In this document: positions 54,379 to 63,627 of the stretch, piece after piece
Layout of the letters: every line of letters begins with the position of its first letter
Position numbering within the stretch: the first letter of the stretch is position 1
From: Chloroflexota bacterium
Lineage (GTDB): Bacteria > Chloroflexota > Chloroflexia > Chloroflexales > Roseiflexaceae
NCBI GenBank assembly: GCA_013388755.1
Contig: JACAEQ010000114.1
Location: 1-64,000, forward strand
Direction of reading: 5' to 3'
Length of the DNA: 64,000 nucleotides
Translations under genes and position numbers: made by a program
The notes under the pieces: generated by a model
Seen by the model: the letters and a program-made list of their open reading frames with translations, nothing else
Told to the model about the DNA's origin: nothing
Database searches by the model: none

Positions 54379-54678
54379 ATGCGCCTGAGTGAGGATAAGG
54401 TTCGCCGCATTGCCGAGCGATTGCACGATGAGCTGGAACAGCGTGGCCTGCTGGCCTATAAGGAGCCTGTCGGTGCGCGCGGCGGCACCGGGCGCGCTGC
54501 ACGCGTCAAGGCCATCTATGATTTCATCGTTGCCGATTTGCAGGTTGAAGCGGAAATTGATGCCGAAGTCGATCGGATTCTCAGTACGTATTCGCGTGAG
54601 ATCAAAGGTACGGAACGCGATATCCTGTTTCGGAAGCATAAAGAAGAGGTTGCTCGCAAACGAGGATATGTTCTGTAG
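54379..54678 (+). CDS. DUF507 family protein
   Basis: 99 residues, all helical and highly charged. The N-terminus MRLSEDKVRRIAERLHDELE and the C-terminal ERDILFRKHKEEVARKRGYVL region are typical of DUF507. It lies 9 bp after ppk2 and is probably co-transcribed. Function unknown; there are no catalytic motifs. Confidence 0.8.
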   Translation: MRLSEDKVRRIAERLHDELEQRGLLAYKEPVGARGGTGRAARVKAIYDFIVADLQVEAEIDAEVDRILSTYSREIKGTERDILFRKHKEEVARKRGYVL

Positions 54679-54746
54679 CCAGCGTCAGACTGGTAGTACC
54701 GTCGGGTCACGCGAGGATGGATCCATCCGTTCCTGCGCTGTACGCC

Positions 54747-55496
54747 TCACACATATGCTGCCATGGTATCGCGCATCTGCTTCTGGTACGCATGCTGCAG
54801 CGCGCTAACATCCACCGCGCCGTGACGCAGCAGAATCTCGCCGAGCGGCTCGTGAGCCCCCGCCAGACGTAGACGGATCTGTTCCACCAGGGCGCGCTCG
54901 AGTTGTTCCGGTTTCAGGTGGCCTTCGGCGATCAGGTATTCACCGAGAACCTGTGGCACGGCGCCGTTCGTCGCGCGTACACGAAACTGCAGGATCAGCG
55001 CTCGCGCCAGTACCTCCGGCGTGATCCTGCCACGCGCTACCAGCAGATCACCCAGCAGCACCGGATGCCCAAGGTGTTTGAGGCGGTCTTGCTCTTCCAG
55101 CGCCAGTTCGATGTCTTCGCACGTGATCGCGCTGATGGCGCAGAGGATGGCGCCAAGGGGCGCCGTTGCATCCTGGTAGCGAAAGATGCGTGGCTTGTAG
55201 CCAGCGATCGCACGGCGCGCGCGACTCGCACGCAGATCGGCTGCGGCCTCAGCGTCGTCAGGATGCAACGCAACATAATGTTCGAGGTAAGCTATGCGGA
55301 GCACCAGATCATCCGGTACAATGGCTGCAGCGCGTTCGAGGCATTCGACCCGTTGCCACGGAGCATGCAACAGGTGCGCCAGCGCAACCCAGGCATCGGC
55401 ACAGCGGTGCCCTGCGGCAAGGTGATTACGCAATTCAACCAGGTTGTTGCGATACATAAAGGCGACCGGGCATGGGCGAGCGCAGACGTGGCTCAT
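54747..55496 (-). CDS. Protein with repeated GspE/MshE N-terminal-like domains, no ATPase
   Basis: 249 residues from the ATG at 55496 (GAGGTTGGT upstream; ATG 55457 possible). The N-terminal part (about 15-90) is helical and TPR-like (AWVALAHLLHAPWQRVECLERAAAI). The C-terminal half has three repeats of the GspE N-terminal type: LGDLLVARGRITPEVLARAL, LGEYLIAEGHLKPEQLERAL and LGEILLRHGAVDVSALQHAY. In type II secretion and type IV pilus ATPases such domains bind partners or c-di-GMP. The ATPase itself is absent. Confidence 0.7.
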   Translation of the reverse strand: MSHVCARPCPVAFMYRNNLVELRNHLAAGHRCADAWVALAHLLHAPWQRVECLERAAAIVPDDLVLRIAYLEHYVALHPDDAEAAADLRASRARRAIAGYKPRIFRYQDATAPLGAILCAISAITCEDIELALEEQDRLKHLGHPVLLGDLLVARGRITPEVLARALILQFRVRATNGAVPQVLGEYLIAEGHLKPEQLERALVEQIRLRLAGAHEPLGEILLRHGAVDVSALQHAYQKQMRDTMAAYV

Positions 55497-55545
55497 ACCA
55501 ACCTCATACATTGTGATGAATGTCGTGCACTTCATACTTAATCGT

Positions 55546-55574
55546 ATATTATGATTTGATCATATCGGCGGCAA
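55546..55574 (-). promoter_or_regulatory. Candidate promoter of the GspE-N-like gene
   Basis: On the minus strand TTGCCG (55569-55574) and TAATAT (55546-55551) are 17 bp apart, in a noticeably AT-rich patch, 50 bp upstream of the start. Confidence 0.45.
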
Positions 55575-55700
55575 ACATCATGCTGGCAGATTACGATCAG
55601 AATTCGGACGCATAATTGTCGTACGATGCCATATGACAGGGGCGCGCCAGCGCGCCGCGATCGCCTGGCTATCGTGAGAGCCGGGCAAAGGGACCGATGA

Positions 55701-56762
55701 ATGGCGGATACACACAATACACATACCGGCGTCTGGGAGGAGCGCTGGCATCCGCTGCGCCAGGAGTGGGTGATTGTGGCGGCACACCGGCAAAGCCGAC
55801 CCTGGATCGGTCAGACGGTGGGCGCTCAGGATCAACCGCCGCCGGCCTATGTTGCCGATTGTTATCTCTGCCCCGGCAATGTACGGGTCAGTGGCACGCG
55901 GAACCCGCACTATGCCGGCGTTTTTGTGTTTGATAACGATCATCCGTGCGTCGGGCCGGATGCGCCGGGTGACATGGCGCTCCCGCCGCTGCCGTACCGC
56001 GTGCGCCGCGCCGATGGCCTGGCGCGCGTGATCTGTTATTCACCACGGCACGATCTGACAGTTGCCGAAATGGATGTGGCCGGTATTGGCGCAATTGTGC
56101 AGAGCTGGCAACAGCAGACACGCGATCTCGGCGCGCGACCGGAAGTTCGCCAGGTGCTGATCTTTGAAAACAAAGGCGAAGTGGTCGGGGTCTCCAATCC
56201 TCATCCGCACGGCCAGATCTACGCAACCAATTTCACCTGGACCACCTTCGATACCGAGCTCGACGCTCAGCGCCGGTATCGCGTCGAGACTGGCCGCGCA
56301 CTGTGGGGTGATATCATTGCCGCCGAACAACAGGATGCCCGGCGCATCCTGTATGAAGACGAGTATGCTATCGCGTTTGTGCCATACTTCGCGCGCTATG
56401 CCTACGAGGTCTATGTAGCGCCGAAACGCTGCATGCCACATGTGACCGGCCTCAACGATGCCGAGGTGGAGAGTCTGGCGCGCGCGTTACAGAATGTGAC
56501 GGTGCGGTATGACAACCTGTGGCGCCAGTCATTCCCGTACGTCATGCCGTTGCATCAGGCGCCGACCGATGGCGGCGACTATCGTGATTTTCACTTCTTC
56601 ATCGGCTTTCTGCCGCCGCTACGCCGCCCGAACACGCTGAAGTACCTGGCCGGCCCGGAGATCGGTGGTGGAAACTTCCTCAGTGATACGTCGCCGGAAG
56701 AAAAGGCTGCTGAGTTGCGTGCTCAGCCATTGCGGCACTATCGCGATCACCGGTTACCATGA
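55701..56762 (+). CDS. galT: Galactose-1-phosphate uridylyltransferase
   Basis: 353 residues. Zinc ligands C54 and C57 (DCYLCPGN). Active-site HPHPHGQ with nucleophile H170 (H168-P-H170). [20 protein letters not shown] and the conserved [13 protein letters not shown] in the C-terminal domain are present. It is a Leloir enzyme exchanging UMP between UDP-glucose and galactose-1-phosphate. The stop overlaps the start of the helicase gene (ATGA). No galK or galE is near. Confidence 0.92.
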   Translation: MADTHNTHTGVWEERWHPLRQEWVIVAAHRQSRPWIGQTVGAQDQPPPAYVADCYLCPGNVRVSGTRNPHYAGVFVFDNDHPCVGPDAPGDMALPPLPYRVRRADGLARVICYSPRHDLTVAEMDVAGIGAIVQSWQQQTRDLGARPEVRQVLIFENKGEVVGVSNPHPHGQIYATNFTWTTFDTELDAQRRYRVETGRALWGDIIAAEQQDARRILYEDEYAIAFVPYFARYAYEVYVAPKRCMPHVTGLNDAEVESLARALQNVTVRYDNLWRQSFPYVMPLHQAPTDGGDYRDFHFFIGFLPPLRRPNTLKYLAGPEIGGGNFLSDTSPEEKAAELRAQPLRHYRDHRLP

Positions 56763-59368
56763 ACGATTTTGTAGCATTGTTGCGCGGTGCGCGCGGGTAT
56801 ACCGGGCAGATCGCCCATGTTGAATCGTTGCCGTCGCGCCCGGCGCGTTATGCCGATCCTGCCCGGCCGCTGCCGCTACCGCTCGCCGAAGCGCTTGCCG
56901 CCCGCGGTATTACTCGTCTCTATGCTCACCAGGCGGCAGCGCTCGATGCGGCGCGCGCCGGCGATCACATGGGCATTGTGACGGCAACGGCATCTGGTAA
57001 AACGCTCTGTTACCAGCTTCCGGCGCTTGAAGCAATACTGGCCGATCCTGCGGCGCGGGCGCTGTTCCTCTTTCCAACCAGGGCACTGGCTGCGGACCAG
57101 TTGCGCGCCTTGAATGACCTGCTTGCGGCGCTTGCGCGCACTCAAGGCGAGGAGGCGCTCATGGCTGCGACCCTCGATGGCGATACCCCTCACTCTGCGC
57201 GTGACCAGTTGCGTGCCCGGGCGCAGATTGTGCTCTCGAATCCTGATATGCTCCACCGCACGGTGCTGCCCGACCACCGGCGCTGGGCGGTGGTGATTGC
57301 GCGGCTGCGGTTTGTGGTGCTGGACGAAGCACATATCTATCGTGGCGTCTTCGGGACCCACGCCGCACTGATCATTCGCCGCCTGCGCCGCCTGTGCACC
57401 TATTATGGCAGTGCGCCGCAGTTTATCTGTTGTTCTGCAACCAGCGCCAATCCGCAACAACACCTGGCGGCGCTGATCGGCGCTCCGGTGAATGTGATAG
57501 ACGATGACGGTGCGCCGCAGGGCGCACGAACATTTGTGATGTGGAACCCGCCGCTCCGTGACAGGAGCGGTGAGCGGCGCGGAACATTGCCGGCGCGATC
57601 CCTGGCCGGCGAAGGTGGGCAGCGGCGCAGTACCAACGTCGAAACTGCACACCTGCTCGCGTTGCTGGTTGGCGCCGGAATCAAGACACTGGCCTTTACT
57701 CGTACTCGCCGTGGTGCGGAACTGGTGCTGCGCTATACCCGTGAGGCCCTGGAGAACAACGGAGCGATGCCCGCCGCTCAGTCGCCGCAGCGTACCCCAG
57801 GACACACCAGTACGCAGGGTGATGGGCAGCAGGTTGCCGCCTATCGCGCCGGCTACACCGTGGACGATCGCCGGCGCCTGGAGCAGGCGTTCCTGAATGG
57901 TGAACTGCGGGGCCTGGTTTCGACCAATGCGCTTGAACTTGGCGTGGATATTGGCGGAGTTGACGCCGTCGTGATGGGTGGGTTTCCCGGAACAATTGCC
58001 AGTTGCTGGCAGCAGGCCGGGCGCGCCGGTCGTGCACAGAGCCGTAGCCTGGCGGTGCTTGTCGCACAGGATGACCCGCTTGATCAATTCTACATGCGCC
58101 ATGCAGCAGAGTTCTTTGCCCGGTCGCACGAGCATGCGCGTGTGGCCCTCGACAATCCCTACATCCTCAGCGATCAGCTCCGTTGTGCTGCCGCCGAATT
58201 GCCACTGCACGACGCTGACGAGATCTGGTTCGGCACAACGTTCGCTGCGCTACGCGACTGGCTCATGCGGCATGGCGAACTCGCATCATTGCCCGATGGG
58301 CGGGCTGCCTATGCAGGTAACGTGCGTCCGGCCGCAAGTGTCAACATCCGCAACGCAGATGGCGAACCGGTGGAGCTGGTAGATAGCGACACTGGACGCC
58401 GGATCGAGCAGATCGCCGCGACACGCGCGCCATTTGAGGCATTTCCCGGCGCCGTCTATATGCATCAGGGCGACACATTTCTGGTGACGGAACTGGCGCC
58501 GCGGCGTGCACTGGCGCGCCGTACACAACTGGAGTACTACACCCAGACAATTGATGAGACCGAGATCGCAATCAAGCACGTTCGTCAGCAGCGCCAGGTC
58601 GGGCCGGCCAGCCTGCACCTCGGCGTCGTCGAAGTCACGCGTCGCGTTGTGGGATACCGGCGCAAGCAGCATTATAGTGAGGCGGTGCTCAGCGAGCACG
58701 ATCTGGTGTTACCGCCGCAGACCTTCCGTACAATCGCCGTGTGGTGGACCGTGCCTGAGCCGGTCTGCCGGCGCGTAGGGCAGGAGTGTGATGATGCGCT
58801 GGATGCACTGCACGCTATGGAGCATGCAGCGATCGGCTTGCTGCCGTTATTTGCCCAGTGCGATCGCGCCGATATTGGCGGGTTGTCGATCGGAACGCAC
58901 CCGGATACCGGCGCAGCCACAATCTTTGTGTATGATGGCGTTCCCGGAGGCGCAGGAATCGCGCAGGTCGGGTATGAACAGGCGGATCAGTGGTGGGAGC
59001 AGACATGGCGGCTGCTGAGCGACTGCCCCTGCCTCGATGGATGTCCGGCGTGCATTCAGTCGCCGAAGTGTGGCAACGCCAACCAGCATCTGTCGAAGGC
59101 TGGCGCGGCGGCGCTCGCTGCACTGTTGACGGGAAGGACCCCGGCGGCACGTACTGGTCGTCGCGCCGCGACTGGCGCCGCAGTCATCGAAGAGTTACGC
59201 GGGCGGCTCGCGCGCGCAAAAGCTGAACCGCCCGGTGTGCAACGAACGGCGCTGCTGGTTGCCCTACGATACCGGATTGCGGTTGAGCGAGACGCTGCGC
59301 ACGACGAGAGCCAGCGTAGCGCCCTGGCAGCAATCGAGGCCGAATCGAAACGCTTGATGCCATCGTAG
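56759..59368 (+). CDS. mrfA: DEAD/DEAH-box helicase with DUF1998 zinc domain (MrfA/YprA-like)
   Basis: 869 residues. Helicase motifs: Q-like [15 protein letters not shown], Walker A TATASGKT, Ia [15 protein letters not shown] in [38 protein letters not shown] and [10 protein letters not shown]. The C-terminal DUF1998 ends with a four-Cys cluster [18 protein letters not shown]. This layout equals Bacillus MrfA, a 3'-5' helicase of mitomycin-damage excision repair. A low-complexity insert lies around 340-360. No mrfB nuclease is beside it. It overlaps galT by 4 bp. Confidence 0.9.
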   Translation: MNDFVALLRGARGYTGQIAHVESLPSRPARYADPARPLPLPLAEALAARGITRLYAHQAAALDAARAGDHMGIVTATASGKTLCYQLPALEAILADPAARALFLFPTRALAADQLRALNDLLAALARTQGEEALMAATLDGDTPHSARDQLRARAQIVLSNPDMLHRTVLPDHRRWAVVIARLRFVVLDEAHIYRGVFGTHAALIIRRLRRLCTYYGSAPQFICCSATSANPQQHLAALIGAPVNVIDDDGAPQGARTFVMWNPPLRDRSGERRGTLPARSLAGEGGQRRSTNVETAHLLALLVGAGIKTLAFTRTRRGAELVLRYTREALENNGAMPAAQSPQRTPGHTSTQGDGQQVAAYRAGYTVDDRRRLEQAFLNGELRGLVSTNALELGVDIGGVDAVVMGGFPGTIASCWQQAGRAGRAQSRSLAVLVAQDDPLDQFYMRHAAEFFARSHEHARVALDNPYILSDQLRCAAAELPLHDADEIWFGTTFAALRDWLMRHGELASLPDGRAAYAGNVRPAASVNIRNADGEPVELVDSDTGRRIEQIAATRAPFEAFPGAVYMHQGDTFLVTELAPRRALARRTQLEYYTQTIDETEIAIKHVRQQRQVGPASLHLGVVEVTRRVVGYRRKQHYSEAVLSEHDLVLPPQTFRTIAVWWTVPEPVCRRVGQECDDALDALHAMEHAAIGLLPLFAQCDRADIGGLSIGTHPDTGAATIFVYDGVPGGAGIAQVGYEQADQWWEQTWRLLSDCPCLDGCPACIQSPKCGNANQHLSKAGAAALAALLTGRTPAARTGRRAATGAAVIEELRGRLARAKAEPPGVQRTALLVALRYRIAVERDAAHDESQRSALAAIEAESKRLMPS

Positions 59369-59399
59369 CGACGCGGTGCGCCCCTCCCCCGCAATATCG

Positions 59400-59780
59400 T
59401 CACGCTGCCGCCCGCGCCGCCTCGTCCTTCGGTAGCCACTCGGCCTTCGGCTCGACCACATCAGCCGGGCGTGGCCCGGTATCGCTCCATCCTTCCTGGT
59501 TCTCCAGGGTCATTACTGGCTCAACCTCCATATCGTGTGAACAGACAATCTGGCATGCCAGGCGATACTGACCGAGCAGGCCACGTTCGCTCAGCTTCTG
59601 GTACTCGGCGATCGTCATCGTGTCGGGTTCACCCGTTACGAATGTCACCCGACAGGTGGTGCAACGCGCGTGTCCGCCACACCGATGGCCGATGTGTACT
59701 CCCATGTCTTCGATAGCATTGACCAGTCGCTTATCAGCGCTCCATTCGGCCGTCTGGCCTGCAACCGTCAGTTTCGACAT
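59400..59780 (-). CDS. 2Fe-2S ferredoxin
   Basis: 126 residues. Plant/adrenodoxin-type 2Fe-2S domain with C34, C40, C43 and C76 (HRCGGHARCTTC and LACQ). The C-terminal about 45 residues are an acidic/Pro tail with no motif. GGAGG lies 10 bp upstream. It is monocistronic and convergent with mrfA. It is a possible electron carrier, but the partner is not shown by context. Confidence 0.88.
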   Translation of the reverse strand: MSKLTVAGQTAEWSADKRLVNAIEDMGVHIGHRCGGHARCTTCRVTFVTGEPDTMTIAEYQKLSERGLLGQYRLACQIVCSHDMEVEPVMTLENQEGWSDTGPRPADVVEPKAEWLPKDEAARAAA

Positions 59781-59965
59781 ACGTCTGTGTCCTCCAGTCT
59801 GATGCTGTCACTCATTGTGATTTCATCCCAACATACGAATCGCACGGTCAACTAGACGCATCATGCAGAGTGAGCGTGGTATACTGTGACGCGGTGTTGT
59901 CTGAGCCCTGATATTGAAGATCAGGACATCGGACAGTTCCACTATTGCACACTGGTTGGGGTGGT

Positions 59966-60559
59966 ATGCTTCGAAGATATCGCTGGATGGCCTTGCTGGC
60001 GCTCGTACTGGTGCTGGCTGCGTGTGGCGAGTACCGTTTTCGTGGCGGTATTATCGACCCGCCGTTTGAGGCGCCTGACTTCACGTTGACCGATCAGCAC
60101 GGCCAGCCGTTTCGTCTGAGCGAACAGCGCGGCAATGTGGTAATGATCTATTTTGGCTTCACCAACTGCCCTGATATGTGCCCTGCGGCCCTCGCCGACA
60201 TGGCGGCGGCACGACGCCAGCTTGGCGCGGAGGGGAACAGGGTGCTTGGTGTGTTTATCTCGCTTGACCCGGAACGCGACACGCAGGAGCGCCTGGGGCG
60301 ATATGTCACAGCCTTTGACAGCACATTCATCGGGTTACGCGGCAGCGAAGCGGAACTTGCGCCAATCGTGAAAGACTACGGCGTCACCTACGCTCGGCGC
60401 GAGTTGCCCGGCTCGGCGCTCAAATACACGATCGATCACTCCACGTTTATTTATGTGATCGACGCAGCAGGTCGCTGGCGTGTCCTCTTCCCGCACGGTG
60501 CAGCCGTTGACGACATCGTGAGCGATCTGCGCTACCTGGTACGTCGAGGGAGCGCCTGA
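59966..60559 (+). CDS. Sco1/SenC family copper protein
   Basis: 197 residues from the ATG at 59966 (an earlier in-frame ATG at 59945 is less likely). Lipobox LVLAAC with C20 as lipid anchor. Thioredoxin fold with the Sco copper site C68-x-x-x-C72 in FTNCPDMCP and H158 in TIDHSTFIY. Such proteins deliver copper to CuA of cytochrome c oxidase or act as thiol reductants. It is anchored on the outer face of the membrane. It is followed 2 bp later by a cupredoxin-like gene. Confidence 0.9.
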   Translation: MLRRYRWMALLALVLVLAACGEYRFRGGIIDPPFEAPDFTLTDQHGQPFRLSEQRGNVVMIYFGFTNCPDMCPAALADMAAARRQLGAEGNRVLGVFISLDPERDTQERLGRYVTAFDSTFIGLRGSEAELAPIVKDYGVTYARRELPGSALKYTIDHSTFIYVIDAAGRWRVLFPHGAAVDDIVSDLRYLVRRGSA

Positions 60560-60561
60560 CG

Positions 60562-60933
60562 ATGTGGTCGGTGCACCGAATTGCGTTGCTGGCGTTCACA
60601 TTCATTGTTCTCGGCGCGGGAATCGCTGGTGCCTGGTACGGATCACAGCGCCAGGAAGCCGAGCGTCGCCTGGTGTTTACCGTACCGAACGGGAGTGTCG
60701 CACGGCTGGCGGCTGGCGAACAACTGGACGTTCTTCCGCCAACCATTCAGTTGTCGTTGCGTGGCCAGGATACCCTCGTGATCCGTAATGAGGATGTCCA
60801 GCCCATCCAGGTTGGCCCATTTAAGATCGCTCCTGGTCAGCAGTTCGAACAGCGCTACTATAATCCTGGCACCTACGATCTCATGTGCACACTGCACCAG
60901 TCACAGCGGCTGCGGATTGTTGTGGTGCGCTGA
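60562..60933 (+). CDS. Membrane-anchored cupredoxin-like protein, copper site incomplete
   Basis: 123 residues. One N-terminal helix (IALLAFTFIVLGAGIAGAW) acts as anchor. The outer domain has the plastocyanin-like end DTLVIRNEDVQPIQVGPF, FKIAPGQQFEQRYYNPGTYD, then DLMCTLHQSQ. C and H of the usual C-x-x-H are kept, but the first His (in N-x-D-x-x-x-H position) is Gln/Val and no Met ligand follows. It starts 2 bp after the Sco1 gene, so it is probably made together with it. Confidence 0.7.
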   Translation: MWSVHRIALLAFTFIVLGAGIAGAWYGSQRQEAERRLVFTVPNGSVARLAAGEQLDVLPPTIQLSLRGQDTLVIRNEDVQPIQVGPFKIAPGQQFEQRYYNPGTYDLMCTLHQSQRLRIVVVR

Positions 60934-61106
60934 GGCGTGCCACATCTCTCCCGCGCGACGGTTGATCACCGTGTAGCGATTGCCGTGCTCAACCTTCCCC
61001 CGAAGATGTGCACTCTTCACGAGGGGGTGAAGCGCCTGGACCATACCGTGTCTCTCGTCCGTACCCGGGAGTCATCGTACGCTACGTCTGCTGGCAGGGG
61101 GTTGGC

Positions 61107-61802
61107 ATGGAGGATCTGGAGATATACAAGCAGATGGCTGCTCAACGGTGCCTGGACTATGTCGAGAGCGGCATGGCGCTTGGTCTGGGAACGGGCGCGA
61201 CTGCTGGCTGGATGCTGCGTGAGCTTGCCGCACGCCTGGCCGATGGCCGGCTGCGGCAGATCGTTGGCGTACCGACATCCGAGCGCACGGCACTGCTGGC
61301 GCGTGAGCTCGGCATCACGCTGGTGACGCTCGAGCAACAACCGCGGCTCGATCTTGCACTGGATGGCGCGGACGAGGTTGACCCGCAGTTGCGCCTGATC
61401 AAAGGGCTGGGCGGTGCGCTCCTGCGTGAGAAAATCGTGGCTGCTTCGGCTGATCGCTTTCTCGTCATGGGCAGCGCCATCAAGCGAGTGGCGCGTCTGG
61501 GTGAACGATCCCCGCTACCGGTCGAGGTTGTCGCTTTTGGCATACCGTTGTGCGCGCGCCGGCTGGCGGCGCTCGGTTGCGAACCGGTCCTCCGCCGCGA
61601 TTCTACCGGTGCCCCGTTCATAACGGATGAAGGGCACGTTATTCTTGACTGCCGTTTTGGTGTCATTGATGATCCCGAAGCGCTGGCGGCGGCGATCCAT
61701 GCCATCCCGGGCGTTGTCGAGCATGGCCTGTTCATTGGTATGGCATCGCTGGCGGTGCTTGCCGGCGCAGGCGGTGTGTCCATTGTGTGCGCATCAGTAT
61801 GA
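61107..61802 (+). CDS. rpiA: Ribose-5-phosphate isomerase A
   Basis: 231 residues from the ATG at 61107 (CAGGGGGTTGGC upstream; the longer frame has no support). Motifs are MALGLGTGATAGWML (phosphate loop), VPTSERTALLAREL, LDGADEVDPQL with the catalytic Asp residues, and KGLGGALLREKIV with the catalytic Glu/Lys. It interconverts ribose-5-P and ribulose-5-P in the pentose phosphate and Calvin-type pathways. The 174-bp gap before it has no clear feature. Confidence 0.93.
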   Translation: MEDLEIYKQMAAQRCLDYVESGMALGLGTGATAGWMLRELAARLADGRLRQIVGVPTSERTALLARELGITLVTLEQQPRLDLALDGADEVDPQLRLIKGLGGALLREKIVAASADRFLVMGSAIKRVARLGERSPLPVEVVAFGIPLCARRLAALGCEPVLRRDSTGAPFITDEGHVILDCRFGVIDDPEALAAAIHAIPGVVEHGLFIGMASLAVLAGAGGVSIVCASV

Positions 61803-61823
61803 ACCGGTACGCTCGCGCCATCC

Positions 61824-61852
61824 TTGACGCCGTACAGCCAGCCTGCTAGAAT
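61824..61852 (+). promoter_or_regulatory. Promoter of clpS, probably giving a leaderless mRNA
   Basis: TTGACG (61824-61829) and TAGAAT (61847-61852) have a 17-bp spacer. The ATG lies at 61859, 7 bp after the -10 box, exactly where transcription should start. No ribosome site precedes the ATG. Confidence 0.6.
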
Positions 61853-61858
61853 CGACAC

Positions 61859-62188
61859 ATGGCTGCCACAACGAGTGCCCCTGTACCAACAACCATTCCG
61901 TCCATTGAGTATGTCGTCGTCGCCGAGGAAGAGCTCGAACGACCGTATCGGGTGATTATCGAGAATGATGATGTCACACCGATGGACTTTGTGGTGCTGA
62001 TCCTGCTGACCGTCTTCGAGCTCGATTTTGAACGTTCGGTCGAGGTGATGCTACAGGCGCATCACAACGGCCGGGCGCACGTCGCTACCATGCCATTCGA
62101 AGAGGCGCAGCGCCGGGTGTATGAAGCCCAGCACGCTGCGCGTGAGGCCGGCTACCCGTTGAGTTTTTACCTCGAACCCGACTCATAG
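61859..62188 (+). CDS. clpS: ATP-dependent Clp protease adaptor ClpS
   Basis: 109 residues. The N-terminal 20 residues are a flexible Thr/Pro/Ala tail. The ClpS core is YRVIIENDDVTPMDFVVLILLTVF (Asn-Asp-Asp, the N-end-rule binding site), then HHNGRAHVATMPFEEAQRRV and PLSFYLEPDS. It delivers N-degron substrates to ClpAP/ClpCP. No clpA or clpC is near; the gene is apparently leaderless and monocistronic. Confidence 0.92.
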   Translation: MAATTSAPVPTTIPSIEYVVVAEEELERPYRVIIENDDVTPMDFVVLILLTVFELDFERSVEVMLQAHHNGRAHVATMPFEEAQRRVYEAQHAAREAGYPLSFYLEPDS

Positions 62189-62232
62189 TCTTCGGTCACC
62201 AGGCGCAGCCGCCGCTGCAAGAGTTGGTTAGT

Positions 62233-62386
62233 GCCTATCCGAAAACCCATGGGCCTGTGGTCATTGCGCGGAGCGTCAGCGACCGCGTGCAGCGAGCGCA
62301 GCGTGGCTGAAGCCATCGACCGGCACGAGCGGAGAGTGCTTCGCGCGCGCTCGCCATGACAGTGACCATCTGGTGTTCGGATAGAC
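62233..62386. repeat. Palindromic intergenic element, copy D
   Basis: Begins GCCTATCCGAAAACCCATGG and ends GTTCGGATAGAC, with TCTTAG following. The interior has GTCATTGCGCGGAGCG and CTCGCCATGACAGTGACC as in copies A and B. The right end runs into the stop codon of the next leftward gene. Confidence 0.85.
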
Positions 62387-62388
62387 TC

Positions 62389-63447
62389 TTAGCCGGTCAG
62401 CGCCGCGCCGCATTCGATGCAGAACTTTGCCCCCGGCGTCACGGCATGGCCGCATTTCGGGCATGCCGCAGGTCGCAGCGATGCCCCGCATTCGCTGCAA
62501 AACCTTGCTACTGACGGGATGTTTGCACGGCAACGCGGGCAGGTGATCACCGTTGTGGCAGGCGCCGGCGCCTGTGGCTGGTGCGCCTGCGGCTGTGCTT
62601 GCTGGAGCGCCTGACCCATAAGCGCACCCAGGTTCATACCCGCCCCCAGCCCGATCCCTGCGCCAGCTGCACTGTCGCCGCCGGCGCGCGCGGCATCCTG
62701 CAACGCCTCAGCAGCCTTGAACCGTGTGTAATCCCCCAGGCCACCCATCGCCGCCACGCCGCCCGCCTGATCGAGCCGGCGCTCGAGTTCCTCAGGCACA
62801 CTGATTGTGTTGATGTAGAAACGGGTCAACTGCAGGCCGAGTGCTGCGAAGTCATCCTTCAGCGCGTGGTGTGCCATCTCGGAGAGTTCGTCATACTCGG
62901 TGGCCAGGTCGAGTACCGATAACTGCCGTTCGCGCATACGCTCGGCAATCACGTCGGCGACGCGCGCAATGATTGAGCTGCGCAGTTGTTCCTCAACATC
63001 CTGCACGACAAGCCGCCCGCGCGTGCCGACCACTGCGGTCAGCAGTCGCCGTGGTTCGGCGACCTGGATGATGAAGGTGCCGAATGCCCGCAACCGTACC
63101 ATGCCGAAGTGTGCATCGCGCATCGGGATGGGCTGCGGTGTGCCCCATTTCAGATCGGTGTGCTGGTGCAGACTCACAAAATACACATCGGCGCGGAACG
63201 GGCTCTTACTGCCGAATGGTAGCTTGACCAGATCGATCAGCAGCGGGATGTTGTTACTCGTCAGTGTATGCCGGCCCGGGATGAGCATGTCGAGGAAACG
63301 CCCGTCGCGCGCGAAGAACGCCAGTTGTCCCTCGCGCACGATGCACTGTGAGCCAAGGCGCAGCTCACCATCGCCATTCGGTGGCACGCGCGCCACCAGG
63401 GTCTTGCCCGTAGGGTCAACAAACTCAGCAATATCGAGCAGTGGCAT
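62389..63447 (-). CDS. SPFH-domain protein with double zinc ribbon (YdjI/virion core-like)
   Basis: 352 residues from the ATG at 63447 (AAGGAGAG 6 bp upstream). The SPFH/band-7-like core is LVARVPPNGDGELRLGSQCIV, FRADVYFVSLHQHTDLKWG, GTFIIQVAEPRRLLTAVVGT and FYINTISVPEELERRLDQAG. A Gly/Ala and Gln/Ala/Pro linker leads to two C-terminal zinc ribbons (CPRCRANIPSVARFCSECG and CPKCGHAVTPGAKFCIECG). Such proteins are linked to membrane stress and resemble B. subtilis YdjI. No membrane helix is present. The TAA stop lies in the end of repeat copy D. Confidence 0.85.
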   Translation of the reverse strand: MPLLDIAEFVDPTGKTLVARVPPNGDGELRLGSQCIVREGQLAFFARDGRFLDMLIPGRHTLTSNNIPLLIDLVKLPFGSKSPFRADVYFVSLHQHTDLKWGTPQPIPMRDAHFGMVRLRAFGTFIIQVAEPRRLLTAVVGTRGRLVVQDVEEQLRSSIIARVADVIAERMRERQLSVLDLATEYDELSEMAHHALKDDFAALGLQLTRFYINTISVPEELERRLDQAGGVAAMGGLGDYTRFKAAEALQDAARAGGDSAAGAGIGLGAGMNLGALMGQALQQAQPQAHQPQAPAPATTVITCPRCRANIPSVARFCSECGASLRPAACPKCGHAVTPGAKFCIECGAALTG

Positions 63448-63627
63448 GGGATGCTCTCCTTGTCGTGGGTGTGGCCATCCTGCGAACGCCAGTACCATGT
63501 ACGCGGCGAGTGCAATGTGGTTGCGCTCGCTGTTACTATACCCTGGCGCTGAACGAGGGAGATGTGCGATTCGGGATCGAATCCGTGACAGTGGGGAGGC
63601 TGGATTCGGGCGTCGAGAGCGAGACAC

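Noticed and set aside
56876-58210. 444-residue open frame on the minus strand
   Set aside because: It lies opposite the helicase motifs of mrfA and has no domain of its own.
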